From: Nocardioides sp.
GTDB taxonomy: Bacteria; Actinomycetota; Actinomycetes; Propionibacteriales; Nocardioidaceae
Assembly (NCBI RefSeq): GCF_030150155.1
Contig: NZ_JASLGR010000028.1
Span: 1 to 64,000 of the forward strand
DNA length: 64,000 nucleotides
Reading direction: 5' to 3'
Position 1 is the first letter of the stretch. Every line of letters begins with the position of its first letter. A program made the translations under genes and the position numbers. The notes beneath the pieces are model-generated. The model saw only the letters and a program-made list of their open reading frames with translations. It searched no databases and was not told the origin of the DNA. This document shows positions 8,571 to 17,862 of this stretch, in pieces.

Positions 8571-8604
8571 GACGCACCGCCCGGCCGAGGCCAGGCGGTG
8601 CGTC
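8571..8604. terminator. Bidirectional terminator between tetR and the ligase gene
   Basis: An 11-bp perfect stem, GACGCACCGCC at 8571-8581 with its complement at 8594-8604, around a 12-base loop. It lies between two convergent genes and between the inverted repeat clusters 2 and 3. Confidence 0.65.
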
Positions 8605-8617
8605 AGTGCGTTGCTCT

Positions 8618-8681
8618 GTGGTGAACCCGGAAGTCGACGGTGGTGAACCCGGAAGTCGACGGTGGTGAACCCGGAATTCGG
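8618..8681 (+). repeat. 22-bp-period repeat cluster 3 (three units, forward)
   Basis: GTGAACCCGGAA cores start at 8621, 8643 and 8665, again 22 bp apart. The first two units are identical and the third differs by one base. The cluster ends exactly at the stop codon of the ligase gene. Confidence 0.8.
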
Positions 8682-10325
8682 CTAGAGGGCGACCTCGCGA
8701 CGGATCACCTTGCCGGTGGCGTTGCGTGGCAGCGGGTCGGTCGCGACCCGCCAGTGGCTGGGCACCTTGAAGTAGGCCAGCGAGCCGGCCATGTACTCGC
8801 GCAGCCGCTCCTCCAGACCCTCGCGGACCGCGTCGGAGGCGGGCACGACGACCGCGGCGACCTCCTGGCCCAGGTCGGTGTGGTCCAGGCCGATGACGAC
8901 GCACTCGGCGACCTCGGGGTGCTCGGCGAGCACGCCCTCGACCTCGGCCGGGTAGACGTTCTCGCCTCCGCGGATGATCAGGTCCGAACGGCGGCTGCTC
9001 AGGCTGATCCGGCCCTGCTCGTCGCGGGTGCCGAGGTCGCCGGTGTGCAGCCAGCGGCCCTCGCGGATCGTGCTCGCGGTCGCCGTCGGGTTGCCCCAGT
9101 AGCCCAGCATGTTGAATGCGCTGCTCACGCAGATCTCGCCCTCGACGCCGTCGGGCACCGGGTTGCCGAGCGAGTCGCGGATCTCCATCTCGACGCCGAT
9201 GATCGGCGCCCCGAGGGTGCCGGGCGCCTCGGCCAGGTCCATCGGGCTGGCGACCGCGACGGCGGTACAGGTCTCGGTCAGGCCGTAGCTGTCCACCATC
9301 GAGGAGGTGAACGGCAGGCCCTCGCGCAGGCGCTTCTTCAGCTGCGGCGAGGACGGCGCGGAGGCGAGCGCGAACGCGGTCAGCGACGAGGTGTCGTACG
9401 CCGACAGGTCCTCGTCCAGCAGACGGCTCGCCATCGTCGGCACCGCACCCCAGTTCGTCACCCGCTCGGTCTCGATCAGCCGCATGATCGGGTCCACGGC
9501 GAAGCCGCCGAGGTGCAGGGCGACCTTCGACCCGGTGGCCAGGCGCGGCACGACCAGGTTGTGCAGGCTCGCGATGTGGAACAGCGGCGTGGCCAGCAGG
9601 TAGGCCCGGTCACGCGGGTCGGTCGGGTCGCCGAACGCGCCCAGCAGCGCGTCGTTGAACCGGTGGTACTCGACCACCGCGAGCAGGTTGCGGTGGGAGT
9701 GGGTGGCGCCCTTGGGGCGACCCGAGGTGCCCGAGGTGTAGAGGATGACGGCGGGGTCGTCCTCGGCGACGTCGGCCGTGGGAAGCGGCGCACCGGGGTG
9801 GGCCGTCGCCAGCCGGCGTACGTCGGCCAGGGTGATGACCGGGACACCGGCCTCGCTCAACAGCGCCAGCCGGCGCTCGTCGGCGATGACGAGCCTCGGC
9901 TCGGCCAACTCCAGGCCGTGCTTGATCTCGGCCGGAGACCACCAGGCGTTGAACCCGACCGCGATCGCCCCGATGGAGGTGATCGCCCAGAAGGCGACGA
10001 TCCACTCGGGCAGGTTCGCAGCGGCGATGGCGACCCGGTCGCCCTTGACGATGCCGAACTCCTCGCGCAGCGCCGTGGCGAACGAGGCGACCATGTCGGC
10101 GTGCTCGGCGAAGCTGATCTGCTCCTCGAGGGTGGCGATGTAGGTGCGGTCGCCGTGCTGCACCGAGTCGGCGAGCAGCTCGTGCAGCGCCCGGCGGCGG
10201 TTCGCGAAGAGGGTGACGGGGGCGCCGAGGACGTCCTCGCGGACGAGCTCGAACGGAGCGCCGGGGGCGGTCAGACCCTCGACGATCTGGCGTGCGGCGA
10301 GGCGAGGATCGACGGACGTGCTCAT
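8682..10325 (-). CDS. AMP-dependent acyl-CoA ligase (FadD family)
   Basis: Class I adenylate-forming enzyme of 547 residues. The phosphate-binding loop ILYTSGTSGRPKG, the VDSYGLTETC motif, the LHTGDLG hinge-region motif, and the C-terminal PRNATGKVIR lysine loop are all intact. It would activate a fatty or steroid-side-chain carboxylate to its CoA thioester. It is not a close match to the mycobacterial FadD3, FadD17 or FadD19 sequences I can recall, so the substrate is open; its position between the KstR-like regulator and the ABC transporter favours a role in the local pathway. The start at 10325 is chosen because CAGGAG precedes it; an upstream in-frame start would add 46 poorly ordered residues. 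Confidence 0.85.
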   Translation of the reverse strand: MSTSVDPRLAARQIVEGLTAPGAPFELVREDVLGAPVTLFANRRRALHELLADSVQHGDRTYIATLEEQISFAEHADMVASFATALREEFGIVKGDRVAIAAANLPEWIVAFWAITSIGAIAVGFNAWWSPAEIKHGLELAEPRLVIADERRLALLSEAGVPVITLADVRRLATAHPGAPLPTADVAEDDPAVILYTSGTSGRPKGATHSHRNLLAVVEYHRFNDALLGAFGDPTDPRDRAYLLATPLFHIASLHNLVVPRLATGSKVALHLGGFAVDPIMRLIETERVTNWGAVPTMASRLLDEDLSAYDTSSLTAFALASAPSSPQLKKRLREGLPFTSSMVDSYGLTETCTAVAVASPMDLAEAPGTLGAPIIGVEMEIRDSLGNPVPDGVEGEICVSSAFNMLGYWGNPTATASTIREGRWLHTGDLGTRDEQGRISLSSRRSDLIIRGGENVYPAEVEGVLAEHPEVAECVVIGLDHTDLGQEVAAVVVPASDAVREGLEERLREYMAGSLAYFKVPSHWRVATDPLPRNATGKVIRREVAL

Positions 10326-10385
10326 GGGGTGCTCCTGCAGGCGACGGCGGGAAATCGGACCGGTTGGCGAGCGAGTTTCGCAGGG

Positions 10386-10401
10386 TGTGACGGGTGCCAC
10401 A
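10386..10401. promoter_or_regulatory. Crp/GlxR-like site near the acyl-CoA ligase start
   Basis: TGTGACGGGTGCCACA matches nine of ten fixed positions of TGTGA-N6-TCACA. It lies 61 bases before the ligase start codon, a position suited to control of that promoter. Confidence 0.5.
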
Positions 10402-10492
10402 GTAGACGTACCAATGAGCGGGACTGAGAGCGAATCGGACGACCGGGTGGTCTGTCCGAGCACGGGTCCCGGTGACTGGGATCAGGCTCACG

Positions 10493-10508
10493 AGTGACCG
10501 GGGTCACA
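10493..10508. promoter_or_regulatory. Crp/GlxR-like site upstream of the ABC transporter operon
   Basis: AGTGACCGGGGTCACA matches nine of ten fixed positions of TGTGA-N6-TCACA and has perfect GTGACC/GGTCAC arms. It lies 124 bases before the lipoprotein start. Confidence 0.5.
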
Positions 10509-10631
10509 CCCATGCTCCTGCTTGCAGGTCACAGACGCCTCTCGGGCCGTCCCATCGGGAGGGGCAGGCGTCGATCCGGCCCATGCCCCACCCACTCCGC
10601 GAGAGCGGACAGTGAGAAGGAGTACCACCAG

Positions 10632-12029
10632 ATGAGCAACCTCAGGAGCATGCGCGGTGTCGGTCTCGGCACCGTCGCCGTCGTGCTGGCGCTGACCGCC
10701 AGCGCGTGTGGCTCGAGCCGGTCCGGCAGCGACGGGACCGCGACGAGCGGCAACAGCGCCTCCACGACGGCCACGACCACCAAGTTCGGGGACCTCGACT
10801 CGCCGTGCGGGAGCGGCGACGCGAAGGGCGCCACCGCACAGGGCGTCACCGACACCTCGATCACCATCGGCTACGGCGACGACCGCGGCTTCGCTGCGGC
10901 CCCGGGCCTCAACCAGGAGATGGGCGACGCCGTCAAGGCGATGATCGACTGGTGCAACAAGCAGGGCGGCATCAACGGTCGCAAGATCGTCGGTGACCAG
11001 TACGACGCTGCGATGACCAACGCCGCGGCCGTCATGCAGAAGGCCTGCAAGAAGGACTTCATGCTCGTCGGTGAGGGCTTCGCCTACGACGAGGCTGCTG
11101 AGCAGTTCCGCGTCGGCTGCGACCTGCCGGCCGTCGCCGGCTTCACGATCGGCCCGAACTCGACCATGGGTCCCAACAAGTGGGACGCCGTGCCGCGGCC
11201 GATCGACAACTACAACGGCTCGCTGCTCGCCTCCGACATGGAGGTCTACCCGGAGGTCAAGCAGAGCCTGGGCTCGCTCGGCTCCACCTCGCCGGCGATC
11301 CAGCAGGGCGTCACGACCGCGCTGACCGTGGCCAAGGCTGTCGGCGGCACGACCACCGACTGCGGTGTCACGCTGAGCCAGGACGGCGAGGCCAACTACG
11401 TGCCGTTCGCCGAGAAGTTCAAGAAGTGCGACGCCAAGGCCGTCTGGTTCTCCTCCAGCCCCAGCCCGATCGCGTTCGGCCTCCTCGAGGCCATGCAGCG
11501 GGTCAAGGCCGACAAGAAGCTCGCCTTCGAGTCGACCTGGTACACCGAGGCCGTCGCCCAGTGGAACGCCAAGTCCAAGGCCGCTGACGGCATGATCTCG
11601 GCGATGGTCTTCCAGCCGCTGGAGAACGCCGACATCGTCCCGGCCGTCAAGGACTACGTGGACATCACCACCGCCGCCGGTGCCAAGCAGTCCCTGCTCG
11701 GCATCCAGTCGACGTCGGCCTTCCTGCTCTGGGCCACGGTCGCCAAGGACTGCGGTGCGGACCTGACCCGCGAGTGCATGGAGAAGGGTCTCTCCGCCGT
11801 GCACAAGTGGACCGGTGGCGGCCTGCACGCCCCGACCGACCCGGGCAGCAACATGCCCACCGACTGCGCGCTGGTCGTCCAGCTCACCGGTGGCGAGTAC
11901 AAGCAGGTCTTCCCGACCACTCGTGGCGAGTTCAACTGCGACGAGAAGAACATCGTGAAGATCGACCCCGCCACGGTGGGCGTCAAGCTCAACGCGGACC
12001 GCATCTCGACCGCGTTCCTGAAGAAGTAA
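10632..12029 (+). CDS. ABC transporter substrate-binding lipoprotein (HAAT type)
   Basis: A 465-residue periplasmic-binding-protein type 1 (Peripla_BP_6) lipoprotein. The signal peptide ends in a lipobox with Cys26 (LTASAC), followed by a Ser/Thr/Gly-rich tether of about 35 residues. The mature domain has the SITIGYGDD, INGRKIV and VMQKACKKD segments of branched-chain amino acid-type receptors. It is attached to the outer face of the membrane and delivers ligand to the fused permease downstream. The ligand cannot be told from sequence; the steroid-gene context makes a hydrophobic acid or degradation intermediate possible. Start ATG 10632 has GAAGGAG 10 bases upstream. Confidence 0.9.
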   Translation: MSNLRSMRGVGLGTVAVVLALTASACGSSRSGSDGTATSGNSASTTATTTKFGDLDSPCGSGDAKGATAQGVTDTSITIGYGDDRGFAAAPGLNQEMGDAVKAMIDWCNKQGGINGRKIVGDQYDAAMTNAAAVMQKACKKDFMLVGEGFAYDEAAEQFRVGCDLPAVAGFTIGPNSTMGPNKWDAVPRPIDNYNGSLLASDMEVYPEVKQSLGSLGSTSPAIQQGVTTALTVAKAVGGTTTDCGVTLSQDGEANYVPFAEKFKKCDAKAVWFSSSPSPIAFGLLEAMQRVKADKKLAFESTWYTEAVAQWNAKSKAADGMISAMVFQPLENADIVPAVKDYVDITTAAGAKQSLLGIQSTSAFLLWATVAKDCGADLTRECMEKGLSAVHKWTGGGLHAPTDPGSNMPTDCALVVQLTGGEYKQVFPTTRGEFNCDEKNIVKIDPATVGVKLNADRISTAFLKK

Positions 12030-12038
12030 GTCCCTCGG

Positions 12039-12078
12039 GCCGAGGTCGGCCGGGTCTGAGCACCCGGTCGGCCTCGGC
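12039..12078 (+). terminator. Intercistronic hairpin after the lipoprotein gene
   Basis: A 17-bp stem (12039-12055 with 12062-12078) with two G-T pairs and a 6-base loop, placed 9 bases after the lipoprotein stop. Hairpins here commonly raise the receptor:permease ratio by partial termination or mRNA stabilisation. Confidence 0.6.
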
Positions 12079-12122
12079 TGAGCCCGATCCCCTCCGAGGC
12101 GACTCCCTGAGGAGAACCCCGT

Positions 12123-14438
12123 ATGACCCTCTTTCTGACCTTCACGGTGCTGGGCCTGGTGCTCGGTGCGGTGTACGCCATCGCCGCGTCCGGCCTCGTC
12201 CTGACGTACACCACCTCTGGCATCTTCAACTTCGCCCACGGCGCGCAGGCCATGATCGGCGCGTTCGTCTACTACCAGCTCCACGTGAGCTGGGGTATCC
12301 CGACGCTGATCAGCGTCATCCTCGTGCTGTTCGTGCTCGGCCCGCTGATGGGCTTCGGTCTGCACCGCTTCATCATGGGCGGCCTGCGTGACACCGCCGA
12401 GGTGACGAAGATCGTCGTCACCGTCGCCATCCTGCTCGGGTTCGTCTCCCTGTCGCAGTGGGCCTGGGACCCGTCCGAGGCCCGCATCACCGAGATGTTC
12501 TTCGGTGTCGACAGCTACCTCTCCATCGGTGGCGTCACCATCCGCTACCACGAGCTGCTCTGCCTGGTCGCCGCTGCGGCGATCGCGATCGGCCTGCGGA
12601 TCCTCTTCACCCGCTCCCGGATGGGCGTCCTGATGCGGGCGACCGTCGACGACCCGGACCTGCTGCGCCTCAACGGCCACGACCCGGAGAAGGTCGCCGC
12701 CCTGTCCTGGGCGCTCGGCTCCATGCTCGCCGTCCTGGCCGGCATCCTGATCACCCCGATCGCCGGTGGTGCGCTGGAGGCCAACGCGCTCACCCTGCTC
12801 GTGATCGACGCCTTCGCCGCGGCGCTCTTCGGCCGCCTGCGTTCCATCCCGCGCACCTTCTTCGGCGCCATCGTGCTCGGCCTGGCCAGCACCTACCTGG
12901 TCGCCTACGCCCCCAGTGGCTGGACCTGGATCACCAACCTGCGCGACGCGCTGCCGATGATCATCCTGTTCATCGTGCTGATCGTGCTGCCGCACGACCG
13001 CCTGCGCGGTGCCGCGGTCCGCTCCCGGGAGCGCTACGAGGTCCCGACCGTGCGCAACGCCGCGCTGTGGGCGGCGTTCATGGTGGTCGCCACCGTGGCC
13101 TACCGCCAGCTGATCGACGACTCCAGCGTCGGCACCCTGATCCTGGGCCTCTCCTTCGCGGTGATCGCCCTGTCCCTGACCCTGCTCACCGGGTACGCCG
13201 GTGAGATGAACCTCGCCCCGATCGCGTTCGGTGCGATCGCCACCATCGTGGCCTTCCACACCGGCATCAGCGGTTCGGGCCTGGACGCCCGGATGAACCT
13301 GTTCGGCCTGATCTGCGGCGTCATCGCCGCGGCCCTGACCGGTGCCCTGGTGGCGCTGCCGGCACTGCGCCTGCGCGGCCTCTACCTGGCCCTGGCCACG
13401 CTCGCGTTCGGCTCCATCGTCTCCTCGATGGTGCTGCGCGAGACGCAGCCCCGGAACTGGTTCGGGCACACCTTCGCGATCTTCCCCAACGGCAACATGA
13501 TCGTGTCGCCGCTCAAGATCGGCCCGATCGACTTCGGCAACCAGAACACCTTCCTGTACGCCGTGGCGACCGTCTTCGCCGTGGTCGGCGTCGGTGTGGT
13601 GGCGCTGCGCAACTCCGGCTACGGCCGTCGTCTGGCAGCGATGAAGGACTCGCCGGCCGCCAGCGCGATGCTCGGCCAGCGCCTGATCCTGCTCAAGCTG
13701 TCGGTCTTCATGATCTCGACCGCGATCGCGGGCCTGGGCGGCATCTTCATGTCGATGGCGCTCAGCTCGGTCACCTCCGACCACTTCGTGTACAGCCTCA
13801 GCCTCTCGCTGGTGATGCTGACCGTGGTCGGCGGCATCGGCTACGTCAGCGGCGCCCTCTTCGGCGGCCTGCTCGCCGGTGGCGGCTTCACCCTGATCGT
13901 GGGCACGTTCAACGACCTGTCGATCTCGCACCCCACCCAGGCCACCACGCTGGGCATCCTGTCCCACCTGTTCCTGGTGGCCACGGCGCTGGTCGGGATC
14001 GGGGTGGCCCGCAACCCCAGCGGCACCCTGGCCGAGATCTTCCACAACCAGCGCACCCTGGCCAAGGCCCCCGAGATCCGGTACGGCGGCATCGCCCTCA
14101 CCATCGTGCTCTACGTGCTGGCCTACGTCGGCGTGATCGGCACCTGGACGTTCTCCATCGCGGTCCTGGTGCTGTGGATGGCTCTGCCGTTCATCGGCAA
14201 GGCGCTGCGTCCGGAGAAGCTGCTCTCGGAGGAGGAGAAGGCGGCCCGTGCCGCGACCCCCGCCGAGCTGGTCGGCATCGACACGCCGTACCCCGACGGC
14301 CTGGGCGAGCAGCTGGACCGCGAGCTCGGCCTGACCCTCGGCGCCGACGCCGAGCCTGCCCGGCCCACCGGTTGGGTCGGCCGGCGTCGCAAGGACACCG
14401 ATTCCACCACGAAGGGAGCGACCCATGTTCCAGCCTGA
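12123..14438 (+). CDS. Fused LivH-LivM branched-chain-type ABC permease
   Basis: A 771-residue inner-membrane protein that joins both permease subunits of a hydrophobic amino acid-type transporter. Residues ~1-290 are LivH-like (YTTSGIFNFAHGAQAMIGA near the N-terminus and a hydrophobic VIDAFAAALFGRLRSIP segment). Residues ~310-650 are LivM-like (LSLTLLTGYAGEMNLAPIAF, LAALTGALVALPALRLRGLY-type helices). Residues ~690-771 are a charged cytosolic tail. Each half has many transmembrane helices. The start follows CTGAGGAGA. It overlaps the next ATPase gene by 14 bases. Such fusions are known in actinobacteria; substrate is unknown. Confidence 0.9.
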   Translation: MTLFLTFTVLGLVLGAVYAIAASGLVLTYTTSGIFNFAHGAQAMIGAFVYYQLHVSWGIPTLISVILVLFVLGPLMGFGLHRFIMGGLRDTAEVTKIVVTVAILLGFVSLSQWAWDPSEARITEMFFGVDSYLSIGGVTIRYHELLCLVAAAAIAIGLRILFTRSRMGVLMRATVDDPDLLRLNGHDPEKVAALSWALGSMLAVLAGILITPIAGGALEANALTLLVIDAFAAALFGRLRSIPRTFFGAIVLGLASTYLVAYAPSGWTWITNLRDALPMIILFIVLIVLPHDRLRGAAVRSRERYEVPTVRNAALWAAFMVVATVAYRQLIDDSSVGTLILGLSFAVIALSLTLLTGYAGEMNLAPIAFGAIATIVAFHTGISGSGLDARMNLFGLICGVIAAALTGALVALPALRLRGLYLALATLAFGSIVSSMVLRETQPRNWFGHTFAIFPNGNMIVSPLKIGPIDFGNQNTFLYAVATVFAVVGVGVVALRNSGYGRRLAAMKDSPAASAMLGQRLILLKLSVFMISTAIAGLGGIFMSMALSSVTSDHFVYSLSLSLVMLTVVGGIGYVSGALFGGLLAGGGFTLIVGTFNDLSISHPTQATTLGILSHLFLVATALVGIGVARNPSGTLAEIFHNQRTLAKAPEIRYGGIALTIVLYVLAYVGVIGTWTFSIAVLVLWMALPFIGKALRPEKLLSEEEKAARAATPAELVGIDTPYPDGLGEQLDRELGLTLGADAEPARPTGWVGRRRKDTDSTTKGATHVPA

Positions 14439-15176
14439 GCTGCGCGGCGAACCCCTGCTGCGGACCGACGAGGTCGTGGTGCGCTTCGGCGGCAACACCG
14501 CCGTCGACCACGTCAGCATCGACATCCACGCCGGTGAGGTCACCGGACTGATCGGACCCAACGGCGCCGGCAAGACCACGCTGTACAACTGCATCACCGG
14601 GATGCAGCGGATCGACTCGGGCCGGATCGTCTTCGACGGCGAGGAGATCACCGGACACTCCTCGGGCAAGCGCGCCCGGATGGGGATGGCCCGCACGTTC
14701 CAGCGCCTGGAGCTCTTCCTCTCGCTGAGCGTGCGCGACAACATCCGGGTCGCCGGTGACATCGTCAAGGCCAACACCCGTCGCCGGTTCGACCTCGAGG
14801 CCGAGACCGACCGGGTGATGGAGCTGACCGGGCTCACCGACGTGGCGCACCTGGACGTCTCCGACATCCCGACCGGCCGCGCCCGCGTGGTCGAGGTGGC
14901 TCGTGCCCTGATGACCGCACCGCGGCTGCTGCTGCTCGACGAGCCCGCCTCGGGTCAGACCGAGCAGGAGACCGAGCGGTTCGCCGAGATGCTGCGTGGC
15001 CTGGCCGACGACGGCCTGGCCGTCTGCCTGGTCGAGCACGACCTGCCGCTGGTGATGGGGCTGTGCTCCCAGATCCACGTCCTGGACCACGGGGTCAGGA
15101 TCGCCTCGGGCACGCCCGCCGAGATCCAGGCCTCCACCGCGGTCATCGAGGCCTACATCGGATCGGAGGTGGTCGC

Positions 15177-15180
<4 letters not shown>
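14425..15180 (+). CDS. ABC transporter ATP-binding protein (LivG type)
   Basis: A 251-residue cytosolic ATPase. Walker A is GPNGAGKTT (about residues 46-54), Walker B is LLLLDEPASG, and the switch His lies in LVEHDL. The signature motif is divergent: IPTGRARVVEVARAL replaces the usual LSGGQ-type sequence, keeping only the downstream part. It should pair with the next ATPase to energise the LivHM-type permease. The start at 14425 follows GAAGGGAG inside the permease gene, and the stop overlaps the following start as ATGA. Confidence 0.88.
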
Positions 15181-15929
<749 letters not shown>

Positions 15930-15931
15930 CC

Positions 15932-16285
15932 ATGATCACCGACGAGCGCCGCGCACAGTTCCACCAGCAAGTCGCCGACCACCGCCTCAAGGTGGACGGT
16001 GCCCGTTCCGACAAGGCTCTGCGGATCCTCGGCATCGTGCTGATGTTCGGTGGCGTGATCGGGATGTTCGTGGAGTACAACTCCTCGCTGTCCCAGTCCG
16101 ACATGCGTGACATCACCTCGAGCCAGATCCTGGCGCTGGCCTTCCTCGGCCTGACCATCGTGGGTGCCGCGTTCTACCTGGCCACCGCGATCGCCCGCAC
16201 GCTGCGGCTGTGGCTGCTGCGCCAGCTGGTCGAGGGCCAGGCCCAGACCGACCAGATCGCTGCGGCCCTGCGCGAGCGGGTCTGA
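15932..16285 (+). CDS. Small two-helix membrane protein in the transporter operon
   Basis: A 117-residue protein of no family I recognise. A charged N-terminus (~28 residues) is followed by two transmembrane helices, about residues 31-50 (ILGIVLMFGGVIGMFVEY) and 69-92 (ILALAFLGLTIVGAAFYLA), and an amphipathic tail. It starts two bases after the LivF-type stop and ends 10 bases before the amidase start, so it is part of the transporter operon. It may be an accessory subunit of the transporter, an inference from position only. Confidence 0.7.
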   Translation: MITDERRAQFHQQVADHRLKVDGARSDKALRILGIVLMFGGVIGMFVEYNSSLSQSDMRDITSSQILALAFLGLTIVGAAFYLATAIARTLRLWLLRQLVEGQAQTDQIAAALRERV

Positions 16286-16295
16286 GGAGACTGAC

Positions 16296-17735
16296 GTGGA
16301 TGCCACCGCGCTCGCAGCCGCGATCAGTGCCGGCGACCTGACTGCTCGGGACGCGGTCGAACGGTCGATCGCCACGATCGAGCAGCACAACCCGGCGCTG
16401 GGTGCGGTGGTCCACACCCGCTTCGACGAGGCTCTGGCCGAGGTCGAGGCGGGGCTGCCGGATGGCCCGCTGCACGGCGTGCCGGTCCTGATCAAGGACC
16501 TGCACGCCGACGTGGCGGGCCTTCCGTCGACCGGGGGAAGTCGGCTCTTCGCCGACCACGTCCCCGAGCACGACTCGGAGCTGGTGCGCCGCTACAAGGC
16601 CGCCGGGATGGTCGTGCTGGGCACCACCAACGTGCCCGAGTTCGGCCTCAACGCCTCCACCGAGGGGGCGCTCTACGGTCCGTGCCGCAACCCGCGGGCC
16701 CTGGACCACTCCACCGGCGGCTCCAGCGGCGGCTCGGCCGTCGCGGTCGCCACCGGGATGGTGCCGGTCGCCTCGGCCAGCGACGGCGGTGGCTCGATCC
16801 GCATCCCCGGATCGATGAACGGACTCTTCGGACTCAAACCCGGGCGTGGGCGGATCAGCCCAGCGCCGTACCCGACCCTGCTGGCGGGTCCGGTGAGCGT
16901 GCAGCACGCGTTGACCACGACGGTCCGCGACTCCGCGCTCCTCTTCGACATCACCCACGGCTCGCTGCCCGGCGACGCCTTCGGTGCCCCGACCCCGACC
17001 CGCTCCTTCGTCGAGCAGGTCGCCTCCGGTCCGGGTCGCCGACTGCGGATCGGCCTCGCGCTGGCCCCGGGCGACGGCGACGTGGCCGCTCCCGAGGTCG
17101 CCGCGGTCGTACGCCGAGCAGCCGACCTGCTCTCCGACCTCGGGCACGAGGTCGTCGAGACCACGATGGACTACCGGCTCGAGGATGCTCGTGCCGGTGG
17201 GGGAGTCCTGATGGGGGCCGGCATGGTCGCCGACGTCCAGGACCGGCTCGCCGCGCTCGGCCGCGAGCTGCGCGACGACGACGTCGAGGTCTTCACCCGC
17301 ACCCTCTTCGACCACTACTCCGCGACCCTGACCGGGATGGACGTCTACCGCGCGATGTGCACCGCCCAGCGGGTCGGCTGGCAGCTGGGCCACCAGCTGC
17401 GTGGCTCGGCCGGCGAGGGCGCCGGCGGCGTCGAGGCTGGCGGACTGGACCTCTTCCTCACCCCGACCCTGGCCGAGCCGGTGCCGCCGCTGGGGCTGCT
17501 GGACACCAGCCGTCCGGAGTCGATCTGGCAGCACGCCAGCCGGTACTCGGCCTTCACCAGCGTCTTCAACTTCACCGGCCAGCCGGCCGTCACGGTGCCG
17601 TTCGGCACCGACTCCGACGGTCTGCCGATCGGGATCCAGCTCGCCGCCGACCTCGGCGGGGAGGGGCTGCTGCTCGCGGTCGCGGGCCAGATCGAGGCGG
17701 CGGCACCGTGGCCGCTGCGGGCGCCGGGCTACTGA
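16296..17735 (+). CDS. Amidase signature family hydrolase
   Basis: A 479-residue amidase with the Ser-cisSer-Lys triad: Lys67 in VLIKDL, Ser143 in the GGSSGGS motif, and Ser167 in DGGGSIRIP. These enzymes hydrolyse amides to acid plus ammonia in the cytosol. GTG 16296 is chosen because TGAGGAGA lies just upstream; longer frames would overlap the membrane protein gene. Its place at the end of the transporter operon suggests that the imported compound, or a conjugate of it (for example an acyl-amide), is its substrate. That link is inference. Confidence 0.85.
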   Translation: MDATALAAAISAGDLTARDAVERSIATIEQHNPALGAVVHTRFDEALAEVEAGLPDGPLHGVPVLIKDLHADVAGLPSTGGSRLFADHVPEHDSELVRRYKAAGMVVLGTTNVPEFGLNASTEGALYGPCRNPRALDHSTGGSSGGSAVAVATGMVPVASASDGGGSIRIPGSMNGLFGLKPGRGRISPAPYPTLLAGPVSVQHALTTTVRDSALLFDITHGSLPGDAFGAPTPTRSFVEQVASGPGRRLRIGLALAPGDGDVAAPEVAAVVRRAADLLSDLGHEVVETTMDYRLEDARAGGGVLMGAGMVADVQDRLAALGRELRDDDVEVFTRTLFDHYSATLTGMDVYRAMCTAQRVGWQLGHQLRGSAGEGAGGVEAGGLDLFLTPTLAEPVPPLGLLDTSRPESIWQHASRYSAFTSVFNFTGQPAVTVPFGTDSDGLPIGIQLAADLGGEGLLLAVAGQIEAAAPWPLRAPGY

Positions 17736-17862
17736 GCGCGACGCCGGGAGCGACGTAGTTCGACGGTGGCTCTCGGTGGTCGGGATCACCGCCCCCGGGG
17801 CGCCGCGCGGGACGGCAGGATCCGATTCGTTGTGATCTGAGCCGACTGTGATGAGGAGTCCC

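Larger units (their letters stand above)
10326..10631. other. Divergent intergenic region with two Crp-like sites
   Basis: About 300 bases between the divergent ligase and ABC transporter genes. It contains two Crp/GlxR-like sites (annotated separately) and the AAGGAG site of the lipoprotein gene near 10617. A loose KstR-like sequence at 10355-10368 matches only six of eight fixed positions. I see no gene in it. Confidence 0.6.

Noticed and set aside
7646..8681. CRISPR-like repeat array
   Set aside because: Units are 22 bp apart with no unique spacers, orientation changes between clusters, and no cas genes are present.
10355..10368. TCGGACCGGTTGGC as a KstR site near the ligase start
   Set aside because: Only six of eight fixed positions match; too weak to annotate.
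10488..14867. A minus-strand open frame of about 1460 codons opposite the ABC transporter genes
   Set aside because: It is low-complexity (Gly/Arg/Asp/His-rich) and fully antisense to genes with clear domain matches; it results from GC bias in codon positions. The same holds for long antisense frames at 3476-6967, 23323-26700 and 58080-61886.
17736..17862. KstR operator before the igr-like operon
   Set aside because: No TNNAACNNGTTNNA match; the nearest sequence (GACGTAGTT) has the wrong spacing.
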